A DNA stretch of 64,000 bases, taken from contig JAIWNI010000017.1 of assembly GCA_025331435.1 (NCBI GenBank), positions 124,001 to 188,000 on the forward strand, in the 5' to 3' direction. The notes under the pieces were generated by a model. That model made no database searches. It worked only from the letters and a program-made list of their open reading frames with translations, and was not told the DNA's origin. Source of the stretch: Choanephora cucurbitarum (Eukaryota > Mucoromycota > Mucoromycetes > Mucorales > Choanephoraceae). Below are positions 23,132 through 35,913 of the stretch, piece after piece (the first letter of the stretch is position 1; every line of letters begins with the position of its first letter). The position numbers were made by a program, and so were the translations under genes.

Positions 23132-24569
23132 ATGGATTACTCAAAGCATATTAGTGAAGCTAGCAAGGCTAGAAACCCTTCTGCCAGTAAGTTGTCTGCC
23201 TCTTTCTATCAGGCATCAATCTCGTTAACACATTTCTTCTTCAGTTCGTGCTCTCATGCCTTACATGAACCGTAAAGATATTGTAAGTCACCGCTACATA
23301 TACTATCAATCATCACTCAATAACAATGATCTAGATTTCTCTTGGTGCAGGTCAACCTAATCCAGCCACATTTCCTTTTGCCAGTATGTCCATCACCTTG
23401 AAGACAGGCGAACAAATACAATTAGATGATGACCTCTTCAGCCGTGCCTTATCTTATGATTTGACTGTAAGTTTCATTTCTATATAACCACAAGAGATGT
23501 ACTAAGCATCTAACGATAGCCGGGACAACCTGGTTTGAATGCTTGGTTATGTGAGCTTCAACGCCTTGAACATCGCCCTCCAGTTGAATTCGATTTGTCC
23601 ATTGGCGCAGGCTCTCAAGATTTATTGACAAAGGCTCTTGAGATGATGATCAACCCTGGTGAAGCTTTGTTGGTAGAGAATCCCACTTATACAGGTGCCT
23701 TGAGTTTCTTGGATACCTTGGACTGTACCTTGGCTGATGTAGCCACAGATGCTTTGGGTATCGTGCCTGAATCATTGGAAGCCATGTTAGCCAACTGGCC
23801 TGAATCCAACCCTACAGGCAACAAAAACCAACCTCGCCCTCATTGCCTCTACACCATCCCATCTGGAGGTAACCCTACTGGTGTCACTGCCAGTCTGGAA
23901 CGCAAACAAGCTGTCTATGCCATCTGTTCAAAATACGACATCATGATCCTTGAGGACGATGCCTATTACTACCTTCAATTCAACAAGCGTATTCCCTCCT
24001 ATCTCTCTCTTGATACAGATGGCCGTGTGTTGCGTTGTGACAGCATGAGTAAGATTTTGTCGTCTGGTCTTCGTCTAGGTTGGATCACAGGCCCCAAGCC
24101 TCTGATTGAACGTATCAATATGCACACAATGGTCACCAACCTGCAACCTTCTGGTGTTCCTCAAGCCATGGTCTATGCCCTCTTGGAAAAATGGGGTCAC
24201 TCTGGCTTCTTTGCTCATGTCGATCGAGTAGCCGATTTTTATCGTGAAAAGAGAGATCAGTTCTGCGAAAGTCTAACACGTCATTTAAAAGGACGTGCTG
24301 AATGGGCCATGCCTACAGCTGGTATGTTTGTTTGGCTCAAGTTGTTAGGTGGTATTGAGGATTCTTACGACTTGGTCATGAACAAGATAATCAAGGAGAA
24401 TGTGTTGACCATTCCTGGTTTGGCTTTTATGCCTCAAAAGAACAGAAACCCTTATGTCCGTGTGAGCTATAGTAATGTGACAAAGGAAGATATGGATGAA
24501 GCCTTACGTCGACTGGCTTCTGTAATTGATAAAGAAGCTGAACTCAATGGTGTCAAGATTGAAGCTTAA
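23132..24569 (+). CDS. ARO8: PLP-dependent aminotransferase, Aro8/kynurenine aminotransferase type
   Basis: Exons 23132-23186, 23245-23282, 23335-23466 and 23520-24569 give 424 residues. Class I/II fold-type I enzyme transferring amino groups between aromatic amino acids (or 2-aminoadipate/kynurenine) and 2-oxo acids. Visible landmarks are ISLGAGQPNPATFPF near the N-terminus, IPSGGNPTGVTAS (PLP Asn), LEDDAYYYLQF (Asp/Tyr pair contacting the cofactor), the Schiff-base lysine in CDSMSKILSSGLRLG, and the substrate-carboxylate Arg in NPYVRVSYS. Probably cytosolic. Exact substrate within the Aro8/Lys-type group cannot be fixed. Its stop is 58 bp from the convergent PacC gene. Confidence 0.9.
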
Positions 24570-24595
24570 GTTACCCCCCCTCTATTATATATATA

Positions 24596-24601
24596 AATAA
24601 A
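24596..24601 (+). terminator. Probable poly(A) signal of the aminotransferase gene
   Basis: AATAAA 26 bp after the stop codon, preceded by an AT repeat, in the 58-bp gap before the convergent gene. Motif-based inference. Confidence 0.4.
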
Positions 24602-24627
24602 CACAAATAAGGAAATAGATAATTTAT

Positions 24628-26390
24628 TCATTTAACTTGAACAGAAGCAGTAGGAGGTATGATGGTGGTGGTGGCATTGGGTGTGTGTTGTTTGGCATAA
24701 TTCTCGTTCACCCATTGGCCTAATTGTTTCAGTAGTTTTTGGTGTTTTTCTATTCTTTCATTGCCTAATGATGTTTGTTTTTCAGATGTTGTCACTGATT
24801 CAGTAGAAGGATAAAGAATGGCTTTTGATTTGTCCTTGTCTTGTTCTATCGTCAGATCTGATAAATCACTCACTAGCAGGTCGAGAACATCCTTATTGAT
24901 TTTCTTGGCAACCGGTGACTGTTGTTTCTCGGGCTTACTGGCTGTTTCCTTAGTGTCTTGAGGACTAGTGAACACATTCATCATGGTCGTCATGTTCTTT
25001 TTAGATTCAACATAGTCTTTCTTGACAGGCTTGAAGGTTTCTTCCTCTGCCTTCTTTTCTTCGGTTTGTTTGTATTTGATGTTTTCCTTTGAACTAAACA
25101 GGTTTTGTGAGGTACGAAGATCAGGATGAAAGTAGCTGGATTCAACATGTGGTATGCTGGTATAGTGCTGTCTTTGGCCATTCATACTAGGTGCAGTTTC
25201 GTAAATAGGTGTACAGTCCAGAGTGGAAGAGATGTGGTTGTATAGCTTATCATAGTCTGTCTGAACGACAGGGTAAGATCGAACATAAATGTCTTGTTCA
25301 TTATGGGTAGGATATAGATCTTGTGGTTGTTGTACCATGTTATTTGAATTGAATTGAAGCAGCATGTCTGTATGATCGAACTGTTGTTGTTGTTGTGGTT
25401 GTTGTGGTTGTTGTTGTTGTTGTTGTTGTTGTGGTTGTGGTTGTGGTTGTTGTGTGACATTATAATCGTAAGATGGTTCATGTGTATTTTCGATATTTTC
25501 AGTGAGTTGAGATAGCCAAAGATTGAAGTTGTTTAGTTGTTCTTCAGTATTGATATTGAGTGAATTTGGACTTATAGAGCCATTGTCTACAAGGTTTTGG
25601 AATAGATCTAGATTGTCCATCATATCTATAATAGACAGAGAATGAGATAAACACATACAATTCTAATGTTTTTTCTTTGCTTACCTGTGTTGTATTCTGT
25701 CTTGATCTGATTGGAGTCATCCATAAACATAAGGTTGTTCATGATGCTATCAGGCATCAGATTGGAATAGGAAGGAGTGGAGGGTTCTTGCTTAATAGAG
25801 TTAGGGCTATTGAAACTATCATAACAATCAGATGAAGGTGAAATTGTGCTGAGCTGAGAATAAGGCTGTGTCCAACCATCTATAGAAAATAACATGAGTT
25901 TGATTAATTCTCTCTTAATTATATTTATCAATTACCATCTGAATAGGCGGCTGTACTGTGAGGAGGAGAGATAGGCACCTTCAAGAGATCTTCAGATTTC
26001 TTTTGAGTGGTAGAACGAATACGCACAGGTTCAGTATGTTCTTCATTATGAATACGTTCATGTTTCTTAAGATCTTGAGGTCTCTTGAATGCTTTATCGC
26101 AAAACTACGCAAACATGAGTATCATGTCAACTAAATATCAATAAGTTTCTTACAGGACAATGATGAGGCTTTAATGGAACATGAACACGAATATGGCTAG
26201 TGATATGGTCTCTTTTGACAACAGAGACTTCACAGTTATCCCAGTGGCAAGTTAAGCACAGATTGCCAGTTGATTTTCTACCCACATGGTCATTTGTAAG
26301 ATGACTGTAGAGGTGTTCAGGGTCTGTATAGACCTTTGAACAATTTGCCCAACGACAATTATAACGTATAGTATCTTTTGTGTAATTCAT
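24628..26390 (-). CDS. RIM101: PacC/Rim101 pH-response zinc-finger transcription factor
   Basis: Exons 26154-26390, 25936-26104, 25685-25879 and 24628-25625 give 532 residues. The N-terminal DNA-binding domain has three C2H2 fingers: [20 protein letters not shown], then [12 protein letters not shown] with [19 protein letters not shown], then [21 protein letters not shown], the signature order of PacC/Rim101. These factors are activated by proteolysis at alkaline pH and bind GCCARG-type sites. The remainder is low complexity, with a poly-Gln tract encoded around 25380-25455 and Ser/Asn-rich flanks. The start is directly before finger 1, so there is essentially no N-terminal extension, unlike many ascomycete PacC proteins. 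A proteolysis signal sequence could not be identified. Confidence 0.92.
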
Positions 26391-27461
26391 AGAAATATGC
26401 CAAGGAAAAGAAAATAAATGAAGAGAAAAGAGAGAAAAGAAAAAAAAGAGAGAAAAATGGATAAGGAGAATGACGCTATGATGTCTATTTATACTCTATA
26501 TTCAATGTGTGACCATGCCAAGCCACTGTACTGTAATTATGCAGAACAGTAAAAATCACAAAAATAAAAACCAGAATAGGTCTTCACTATGGTTGACATG
26601 ACAAGATAAAAAGTGGCTTCCTCTGTATAGTAAAGAACACTGTTTATTTCAAGCTTGTCTGTTTCATCACGAACAATTGCAGAATACTAACAGGGAGTCA
26701 ATTGAAGACTAGCCACATTTCTTGGCATTGTGTTACCTTCTGATTTTAATTCTCCCTTTATTTTTGGCGCATGTCCTTCAATGAAATTGACAATCAAGTG
26801 TATACATATGTGTGTGTGCTTTGCTGTTAATATATTTTTAGAAACTGCGTAGTTTCTTGGCAGGAAAGATAAATAGAATCTAATTGACCACAATTCTATC
26901 TTTTCTAGAGTGATTCAGTCTCTAGATTCTAATGTTATAGTATATGTTTGTTAAAGACAAAATCAGAGGAGAAAGACAGATAATCTGTAGAAAAGCACTT
27001 GAGAATGAAATGATGTAGTAAATTGTAACCAAGTCTATTTTTGATAGAAGATTTGGTAATAGTCGCCGGTTATGACCAAGTGAAACAATAGACCCTAAAA
27101 ACAAGAATTGAGTTTCAAGTCTACTTTGGTACTTATTGTCACTTTCCCTGGAATAAGACACACTAAGATGCCATCTCCTTTTTTTTTGCTTATTTTTATT
27201 TCTCACTTTTGGTCTTGGTAAATCGCAACAAGCCATTTGATTTGTGAATATGCTTAATATACGAATGGCCATGTCTTTAGGGAACATTGTTTGTGGTTGA
27301 GAGCAGTATGCATATGAACCAATTATGCTTGAAATATGTCAAATATTCATTAGAGTAAGGCTCCTTGTAGCTTATTTGAGTGAATAATGTGCATTTAATT
27401 AACTTGACCAAGTATGAGTTTGACAAAATACTATCACTGTCAGTTTCAGAAAGCAAAAGAT

Positions 27462-27466
<5 letters not shown>

Positions 27467-27512
<46 letters not shown>
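27467..27512 (+). repeat. (AG)23 microsatellite
   Basis: An uninterrupted AG dinucleotide run of 46 bp in the middle of the PacC/ligase intergenic region. GAGA-type runs can be nucleosome-poor or bind GAGA-like factors, but that is only a possibility here. Confidence 0.95.
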
Positions 27513-27513
<1 letters not shown>

Positions 27514-28680
27514 AGTATACTGGATCAACTCAGAGAGAAGTGAGTTCAGGAGAGTAAAAGGTCAACACATTTCTCGGTGAGATGGTTCTAGAAGAAAAAA
27601 GAGTACTAAATCAACCTTATTTTACCATAATCATCAAATCCAAATTACTCTCAATTGTCCATATCGCTATGTATAGGACACAGAATCATGTCTGCTGTAA
27701 GGGTGCCACTTTAACATATGAACTATGTCCCTCCCTTTCTTCTTCCTACTTCTAAACATTCTATTAGATCTGTACCTAACATTCGCTTTTTTTTTCTTTT
27801 TCGCGGTTTCAAAAGCTTAAATATAAGCTATTCTGTTTATTCAATGTATCTGTGGAGAAACCTATAATATCTCTTCTCTTTTTCAACATCTTCTTGTAAA
27901 AGACCTGCCAATCTGATTTGACCAAGTACTATCTGAGATAGAGAATGAGTGCCTAATTGATCTGAACTAGAAATACCCAATGAAATTCAATAAAATACGA
28001 TTGAAGCTATGAATCAGTAACTTGTACAGTTAGGATTTCCTTAAAAAGCAGATGCGGACTTGATTTGGGGCAATCTAAGAAAAGTTGTCTTGTTTAATCT
28101 ATGTATGACATCAATCTCATGATCGTACAACAAGCCATTGATTTTGGTGCCTTGCTTTCTCTCTTTTCTTTCTTTTTCTATGTGTGTTACAGTATCAGCC
28201 AACTAAACATGCTTCCAACTTCTATTGTTTCTCATTCTCTTATTGAAAAAAATAGACAATGTGGAAATCAAAACGAGAGGATGACAAGCTAATAAGTTTG
28301 AAAAATGAGTGGATAATAGTTTAACTCTATTTTTTAATATGCTTTGTAATGTACCTGAATAACATATTAGTCTCCTCCAAAAAGAAAAGAGATAGACAGA
28401 AAAGCCATTCTTTTTCTTCTTTCATCTTATCTAAACTCACCGCCTTTTCATCTTTTCCGGTTTGTTTTCTCACTTGTCTACACTGTCAACTTATGGTCAG
28501 AATGCTTAAACCATACAGTGAGTTATGTCATGTATTTCAATCTGCGCTAAGGGTGTGAATTTAAATGTGGAGAAAGGATCAAGCAAGTTCAACCAATCAG
28601 CAACAAGTGTTCATAGTTGATTACGAGACATGTTAAATTATTCTCCCATAATGTAAGATATATGTTTCCACAACCTAATT

Positions 28681-28733
28681 CCTCTTTCTCTTTTTCTCTC
28701 TCTCTCTCTTTCTTTTATTTTTCTTAATTACAA
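28681..28733 (+). promoter_or_regulatory. Pyrimidine-rich leader before the acyl-CoA ligase start
   Basis: Almost pure C/T stretch (CTCTTTCTC... with TCTCTCTCTC) ending a few bases before the ATG at 28740. CT-rich blocks next to start sites are common in well-expressed filamentous-fungal genes; function inferred. Confidence 0.4.
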
Positions 28734-28739
28734 AAAAGA

Positions 28740-30757
28740 ATGGTACTTCAATCTACACTTGCTCCTATCAATCTGCCTGAATCCAACTTGATTGAATTCA
28801 TGTTCAGTAACCCCAATCATATTCCAGAAGATCGAAAGTTGTTATTTGATGTCTTCACAGGTGAAAGTTTGACTTATGGTCAAATCAAAGATCGCGTGCT
28901 TCAATTTGCTGCCACATTAGAAGACAAGTTTAACTTTCAACGAGGTGATGTGATAGCCCTCTATGCACCTAATCAGGCAAGTTACCCTGTAGGATGATCA
29001 TTCTGTTGCTAACATCATATCAGATGGATTATTCTATTCCTCTCATGGGTGCAGTTGCTGCTGGTAAGTATAGTCTACATGCGTCTTTATTCTGTTTCTA
29101 ACCATCTAGTTAAGGTGGCTCCACTTCACCTGCCAATCCCAACTACACTCCAAAGGAACTGGCTTATCAACTCGAAATGACAAAGGCCAAGGTGTTGATT
29201 GCCCATCCATCTAATTTGCCCAATGCTCTTGCTGCTGCTAAATTAGTGGGCCTTGATAAGTCAAGCATCTTTTTGTTCGGTCCTGAAACAGTCGATGGTG
29301 TGCTTCCTTATACCCAAGTATTCTTAAACAAGCGTCGTGCTCAACCTGCCAAATTGACACCTGAACAAGCAAGAGATACAGTTGCTTATCTCTGTTTCTC
29401 TTCAGGCACTACAGGTAAACACATTAGACTGGCCAAACAACCATGTACTCATCCGACTGTTGTTATTTAGGCAAAAGCAAAGGTGTGATGACAACGTAAG
29501 TACTAGAGTGATCGAGTCTATCCGTGTTAGACTAATACGATGTTTCCTATAAAAAAAAAGTCATACCAATATCATCTCCAATGTCCTACAATACTATGCT
29601 ATGGACCACCGCTTTGTGAATGGACAGAAGGATCGTATGATCGGTGTCTTGCCTTTCTTCCATATCTTTGGCCTGACTGTATTGTTGCATGTCGCACTCT
29701 ACTTGGGTGTCCCTGTCTATGTGATGTCTCGCTTTGAACTCACTCAGTTTTGTGAAACTGTACAGAACTCTAAGATTACCTTTACCTGTCTTGTACCACC
29801 TATCATCTTACTCTTGGCCAAACATCCTATTGTGGATCAATATGATTTGAGCTCGCTGAGACAAGTGATCTGTGGTGCTGCTCCTCTGAGTGCTGAACTT
29901 CAGGCACTTGTCAACCTGAGATTGCCCAAGATGATTGTCAAGCAAGGTTATGGTCTTACGGAAACTTCACCCGTGGCTGTTCTCGAACCTTCTGACCGTG
30001 TCATTCCTGGTTCAATCGGTATTTTGGTACCCAACATGACCGCCAAAATTGTTAATGAAGAAGGCCAAGGTAAGATCTTTAAGATAAAATGTGAATGATA
30101 TTGATTTTATTTGTGTTGATAGAAGTAAAGCAAGGTGAACGTGGTGAGCTATGGCTTAAGGGTCCTAATGTGATGAAGGTAATAGAGACGTGTAAAGATT
30201 AAGAAAGAGTGCCTTAACCTTTGTTCCTTGTTTAGGGCTATATCAACAATCCTGAGGCCACTGCTGACTGTATTGATCAAGAAGGCTATTTCCATACGGG
30301 TGATGTAGCAGTTCAAGATGGAAAGGGCCATTTCTATATTGTTGACCGTATTAAGGAATTGATCAAATACAAAGGATTTCAAGTACCACCTGCTGAATTA
30401 GAGGCTGTCTTGGTAAGTTGTGAAAGCAATCGATCAATCACATCATTGACCTTATATTTTTTTTTACTCTAGCTTGGCTCACCTTTAGTAGATGATTGTG
30501 CTGTTATTGGTGTCTATGATCATGAACAAGCAACTGAGCTTCCTAGAGGCTATATTGTTCTCAAGTCTGGTGTGCCGGCCACAAAAGAAACAGAAGAAGT
30601 GATCAAGAAATTTGTTGCTGATCATGTTGTCTACTATAAACAGTTGCGCAGTGTTGTCTTTATTCAGGAAATTCCCAAGAGTCCTGCTGGAAAGATTTTG
30701 CGTAGAATCTTGAGAGATGCTGCTGCTCAAGAACAAAACAATAAGGCCAAACTCTAG
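28740..30757 (+). CDS. 4-coumarate-CoA ligase-like acyl-CoA synthetase, peroxisomal
   Basis: Adenylate-forming enzyme that activates a carboxylic acid to its CoA thioester through an acyl-AMP. Exons 28740-28976, 29024-29063, 29115-29414, 29472-29496, 29561-30069, 30123-30178, 30236-30412 and 30473-30757 give 542 residues. The P-loop-like motif [14 protein letters not shown] spans introns 3-4; later motifs are [34 protein letters not shown] and the catalytic lysine in [11 protein letters not shown]. The C-terminus is AKL, a peroxisomal targeting signal type 1, so a role in beta-oxidation or aromatic side-chain metabolism in peroxisomes is likely. Intron 1 uses a GC donor (CAG|GCAAGT), needed to keep frame. 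Substrate unknown. Confidence 0.92.
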
Positions 30758-30911
30758 AACAATAAACACATTTTCTTAAGTTAATAGAATGAATTCTGTA
30801 CTACCTTAGCGGAGTATAAAAAAGGGTAGCGACAATGATGATATCGTCTTTTTCTTTTTTTCTTTTCATTATTTTTCTTTTCTTTTGTTTTATAAACTAT
30901 TTGTATAAGAG

Positions 30912-31807
<896 letters not shown>

Positions 31808-31830
31808 TATCTTTTTTTTTATTTCATAAT

Positions 31831-31840
31831 AATAAATAAA
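31831..31840 (+). terminator. Probable poly(A) signal of YPT7
   Basis: AATAAATAAA 23 bp after the stop codon, inside the 50-bp gap to the convergent SOD2 stop, so the two transcripts probably overlap at their 3' ends. Motif-based inference. Confidence 0.45.
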
Positions 31841-31857
31841 CTTATCGTTCCACTTTT

Positions 31858-32802
31858 TTAAGAGGCCTTAGCAAAGCGTTCAGCAACAGTTTCCCAGTTG
31901 ATGACTTCCCAAATGTTCTTGAGATAATCAGGACGAACATTCTTGTATTGCAAGTAGTAAGCCTATTGTCATGTTATATCAGTAAACAGTATACACTCCT
32001 AGTCTCTATACTTACGTGTTCCCAAACATCAACACCCAAAAGAGGGGTCAAGTCTACATCATAACACTGTTAATGAAAACGCTAGGAGATTGACAACACT
32101 ACTTACGAAGCAAAGGATCTTGGTTAGGAGTAGAGGCGATTTCAAGACGCTTAGCAGCCTTGTTGTAACCCTATTAAAAAAAAAAAAGTAAATGGCTTGC
32201 ATGAAATCAATATGACTTCATTTAAACTTTACCAACCAGGCCCAACCAGAACCTAACAGACAAGTTAATGACGAGTTTCTTTGAGGTTGATTGAATTTGA
32301 CTTACCTTGAACACCAACAGCAGCAGCATTGAATTGCTTTTGGAAATCTTCAAATGAACCGAATTCCTTAGCGATGGCAGAGGCCAAAGCACCCTTAGGA
32401 AGGGATCCACCACCCTTACCCTTAGGAGCCAAGTTCTCCCAGAAGAGGGTATGGTTGATATGACCACCACCATTGAACTTGATAGCATTCTGGAGAGCCA
32501 ATTGTTGACTCAAATCACCAGCCTTAAAGGCGCCCTCAAGCTTTTCTTCAGCTTGGTTGAAACCATTGACATAGGCTTGGTGGTGCTTGGCATGGTGAGT
32601 TTGCATGATTTCAGTGTTGATGTAGGGTTCAAGAGCCTAAATTGATGGGTTTATCAGCAAGAGGATAGAATGACGCGTATTTTAACTTTACATCATAACC
32701 ATAAGGAAGCTCAGGTAAAGTCACCTTGTTACGAATAGCAGTCAAGGGACGAATGGACTTGAAACCGGTAGACTTGATAGAACGAGCAGCAATAGAGAGC
32801 AT
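31858..32802 (-). CDS. SOD2: Mitochondrial manganese superoxide dismutase
   Basis: Matrix enzyme converting superoxide to oxygen and hydrogen peroxide. Exons 32692-32802, 32306-32636, 32233-32252 (20 nt), 32107-32170, 32016-32053 and 31858-31962 give 222 residues. The N-terminal 27 residues are basic, Ser-rich and lack acidic residues (a mitochondrial presequence), followed by the mature start [11 protein letters not shown]. Metal ligands are visible in [21 protein letters not shown] and DVWEHAYY; the GGGH context marks the Mn rather than Fe form. GSGWAWLGYNK is split over the 20-nt exon. The start chosen is the ATG at 32802; an upstream in-frame ATG near 32865 gives an implausible Phe-rich extension. 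Confidence 0.95.
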
Positions 32803-32972
32803 CTTGTTTAAAGAAAAAAAAATAGAAAAAATAGAAAAAAAAAAAGAAAATTGACACCCTTTCATCCTTTTTATCGGTTACACAATTCAACATAAAAACT
32901 CGTCAAGTGATGTCAGAATCGCTTTTAATTTATTCCAGATAAAATGCTTAGTCATATAGGAAATCTAGCCAA

Positions 32973-34912
32973 TCAGCCATGGTATACAGATGGTTTGCTC
33001 ATGCTTTGAAGCAAGTCTTCACCAACACTATAAGAAACATATGAGTTTTATCTGAATACAAGGGCTTGGATTCACTTACTTGATATCAGCAATCTTCTTG
33101 GTAATATCGTCCAAGTTTAAACCAAGGTAATCGACAATAAAGTCACCAATCTCAGTGTTTTCATGACTACCTCTTAAACGATCAGTAGAAGGGCCTTTAG
33201 CATACAAATTGACATCAACAGCAGAATGTCCATGGGTAGCCCACTAAATAGTCAAATAGATATAAGTCAACACTGTATCACCGATTATCTTAAACTTACC
33301 CCAATCAATGCACGACGAGAGACCATATCCGAGAAGATATAGGCCAAATCGAAAATTGTCTTGTTGGAAGATTGCCAGGCCTTGATCTTCTCTACTTCTT
33401 CTGGTGTACAGTCATGGATACCTAAGCCAGCCTGAATAAGCTCTTTGTTAAGGTAATCTTGTTGATTGAGAGGATCAGATGCATGCAGGGTAGTGTTCCA
33501 AGCATAGGCTAATGCTTCAGACGAGTTTTGGACACGGTGAATGACTTCAGGATTCCATTTGTATTCTGGATAGTCTTCACCAATCTGTCGACCAGCACTA
33601 AATCCTCCTGTTTCATGGTCACTGGTAGAGATCACCACTGTGTCTGGGTTCTCGTCGACAAATTGCTTGACAATCTCAGCAGCCTTGTGGTATTCAAGGA
33701 TATCATAAAGGTGAGCAGCAGGGTCATTGTTATGAGCAGCCATGTCAATACGACTGCCTTCAATCATCAAGAAGAAGCCTTTGTCTTGTTCCTTTGATTT
33801 CGTCTTCAAGATATCCAAGGCTTTTGTGACCATCTGATGAAGTGCAGGTTGTTCATTAGGCTTTCTGTCGATTTCAAAGCTCATGTGCTAATCACTTTTA
33901 GAGTTAGTATGCTTCTTTGTTTGTTTGTTTATCACATTACGCTAGGAGAAAATAACGCCATCAGAGGTAATTTGGCGTCCTTGGGCTGTAGTGAGTCATA
34001 GTCTTTCTTTGACAAGATCACTTCCCAATCAAACTTCTCTTTGGCTTCTGCCAATAGATCACGATCATCTGAACGACAACTGCCAGGCTGAGAATTGGCA
34101 GTAAATTCACATCGACCACCACCAAACATCAAATCGACCACACGTCCCAGGGGACTATAGCCAACCTGTTGTTCAGCAATCAAGTTTTCCATATCACGAT
34201 GAACGACATGAGCAGAGAAGGAAGCAGGTGTAGCATGTGTTACACGTGAAGTGACAACAAGACCAGTCAGCATATCGTGATGTATCTTTGCTGATTCCAG
34301 AACAGTGCCACAAGCGCCTCTGTTAGGATCAACTAAAAAAAAAAAAGAGGTTGGCTTAAACTCTTCTCAGTTCTCTCACACATTACCTCCAATGGCACCA
34401 TTATATGACTTTTGAGCACAAGCAAAAGCAGTAGCACCTGCAGCACTATCGGTGACAAAACTAGAGGAACTTTGTGTACGACTATGGCCTACATGAATTT
34501 CATCCAGGGGCAACATAGCCTTCACATCCAACTGGTTTATCCAAGTGTTGTACTGTCTTGCATATGTCTCGGATGCAGGACCAAATCCATCACTGATCAT
34601 CATAATCACGTTTCTCTTGGGAACTTATGTGATATGCTTTAGATTGAATGATAATCAACTCTTTCTTCTGCTTACCTGGTTCAATGGTCTTGCCTAACAA
34701 TACAGTAGAAGTAATGATGATAGCACCAGCAATACCGATAATAGCACCACCTAAAAACATATGTAACTTCTTTCGCTACAAAAAAAAAAAAGATAAGCTA
34801 CAAAAATGATAACACATGGATATGATCTTACAGAAGATGGAGAGGATGTTCTTGGGGATGAATCATCTTCTGGTTCTACTGCAATTGTACTGTAATTTCG
34901 ATTGTTTGACAT
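32973..34912 (-). CDS. PHO8: Vacuolar-type alkaline phosphatase (Pho8-like)
   Basis: Exons 34832-34912, 34676-34775, 34387-34623, 33941-34332, 33300-33887, 33080-33243 and 32973-33027 give 538 residues. A short acidic/Ser-rich cytosolic tail is followed by one membrane anchor (GGAIIGIAGAIIITSTVLLG), a type II topology as in yeast Pho8. Catalytic features: MMISDGFGPAS (zinc/magnesium Asp), nucleophilic serine in FVTDSAAGATAFA, MIEGSRIDMAAH, STSDHETGGFS and ATHGHSAVDV, all metal-binding motifs intact. It hydrolyses phosphomonoesters in the vacuole lumen. The stop is 170 bp from the SOD2 start; MET14 is divergent on the other side. Confidence 0.94.
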
Positions 34913-35913
34913 GACTGTAAAATAAGAAAAAAAAAAGAAAGGAGAAAAAAAGTGATCACTTTAACAAAACAAAAAAAAGATTAAATACATATGCGTACAG
35001 TCCCATGACCTTCAATGTACTCACCGCTTTTCCTTTTATGGTCATCACTTTATTCCTATTGGCAATATAATTTTTTTTTAGACCTTAACTTGGTGTCTGT
35101 CATGAATCCAATCAGCTGATTCCAATCATACGCTAAACCTCAAGGTACACTATGTGTAGGCACTCAATAAAAGGCTATCCTGAGATTTCCAAAGTGTGTG
35201 TGTGTGTGTGTGGCAAATCAAAAGTTGGACCAATCAGAATGCAGACGAATCAATACAGTTAGTTTATTATGCAGATGAACCCAACTTTCTCTATTTTTCT
35301 CAGTTACAGAAATATACCTACAGAAGAAAAGGTCTGAGGATGAAAGAGTTGGTTTTGTTGAAAGGAGTCGAGAAAACCGAAAAGTGTTATCCCGACAGAA
35401 AAGACATGTGTGATAGTGTAGAGTCGCTTCTTGGACTGATAACATGTTGTTGCATAGCCTTGTAATCAATCTGGAGATACGCTTGATTCAGTTGAGAATA
35501 AGCCAAGTCATGGAAATAGAACACTGTTGCTTACACAGCATTGTGGTAATACCATGTGAGTTATTCATAATAGAAACCATCAGTAATAATAGAAAGAGAA
35601 AAAAAAGCTTTGGTTTGTAGCAATGTCAGTAAAAGTCAGTGGAAATAATACTGTTACTTTCTGTAACAAAGTTTTACCAGCCACAGCAAGAGAGAGAAAA
35701 GGAAATGAGCCAGTTTTATCCTCATCATTTTACGAATCAATGTATCTTATTGCGCAATACCAGGAACTGCCAATAGAATGCGTGCTTAACCAAAGGCAGA
35801 GAAAATTCGGGCTCATCTCCGATCATTGTCAAATAAATTGTCTCTCTCTCTCTCTCTCTTTTTTTCTTTCTCTCTCTCTTTTTTTTAATTCCTTCTCTAT
35901 CATTACATTAACC
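34913..35913. other. Divergent promoter region of PHO8 and MET14
   Basis: One kilobase between the two start codons. It contains a GT microsatellite at about 35193-35212 and an 89-codon plus-strand frame at 35196-35465 that I judge to be chance (it begins in the repeat and has no family resemblance). The last 75 bp form a C/T-rich leader described separately. Confidence 0.5.
35837..35890 (+). promoter_or_regulatory. CT-rich leader before MET14
   Basis: Runs of TCTCTCTC and poly-T just upstream of the ATG at 35914, similar in position and composition to the tract before the acyl-CoA ligase gene. A core-promoter or 5'-UTR role is inferred from position. Confidence 0.4.

Larger units (their letters stand above)
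26391..28739. other. Intergenic region between PacC and acyl-CoA ligase genes
   Basis: About 2.35 kb between divergent genes. It contains a long AG microsatellite (27467-27512) and a pyrimidine-rich tract before the ligase start. No gene, tRNA or transposon fragment was recognised. Confidence 0.5.

Noticed and set aside
35196..35465. 89-codon plus-strand frame between PHO8 and MET14
   Set aside because: Starts within a GT repeat, has no recognisable motif and no supporting splice or leader context.
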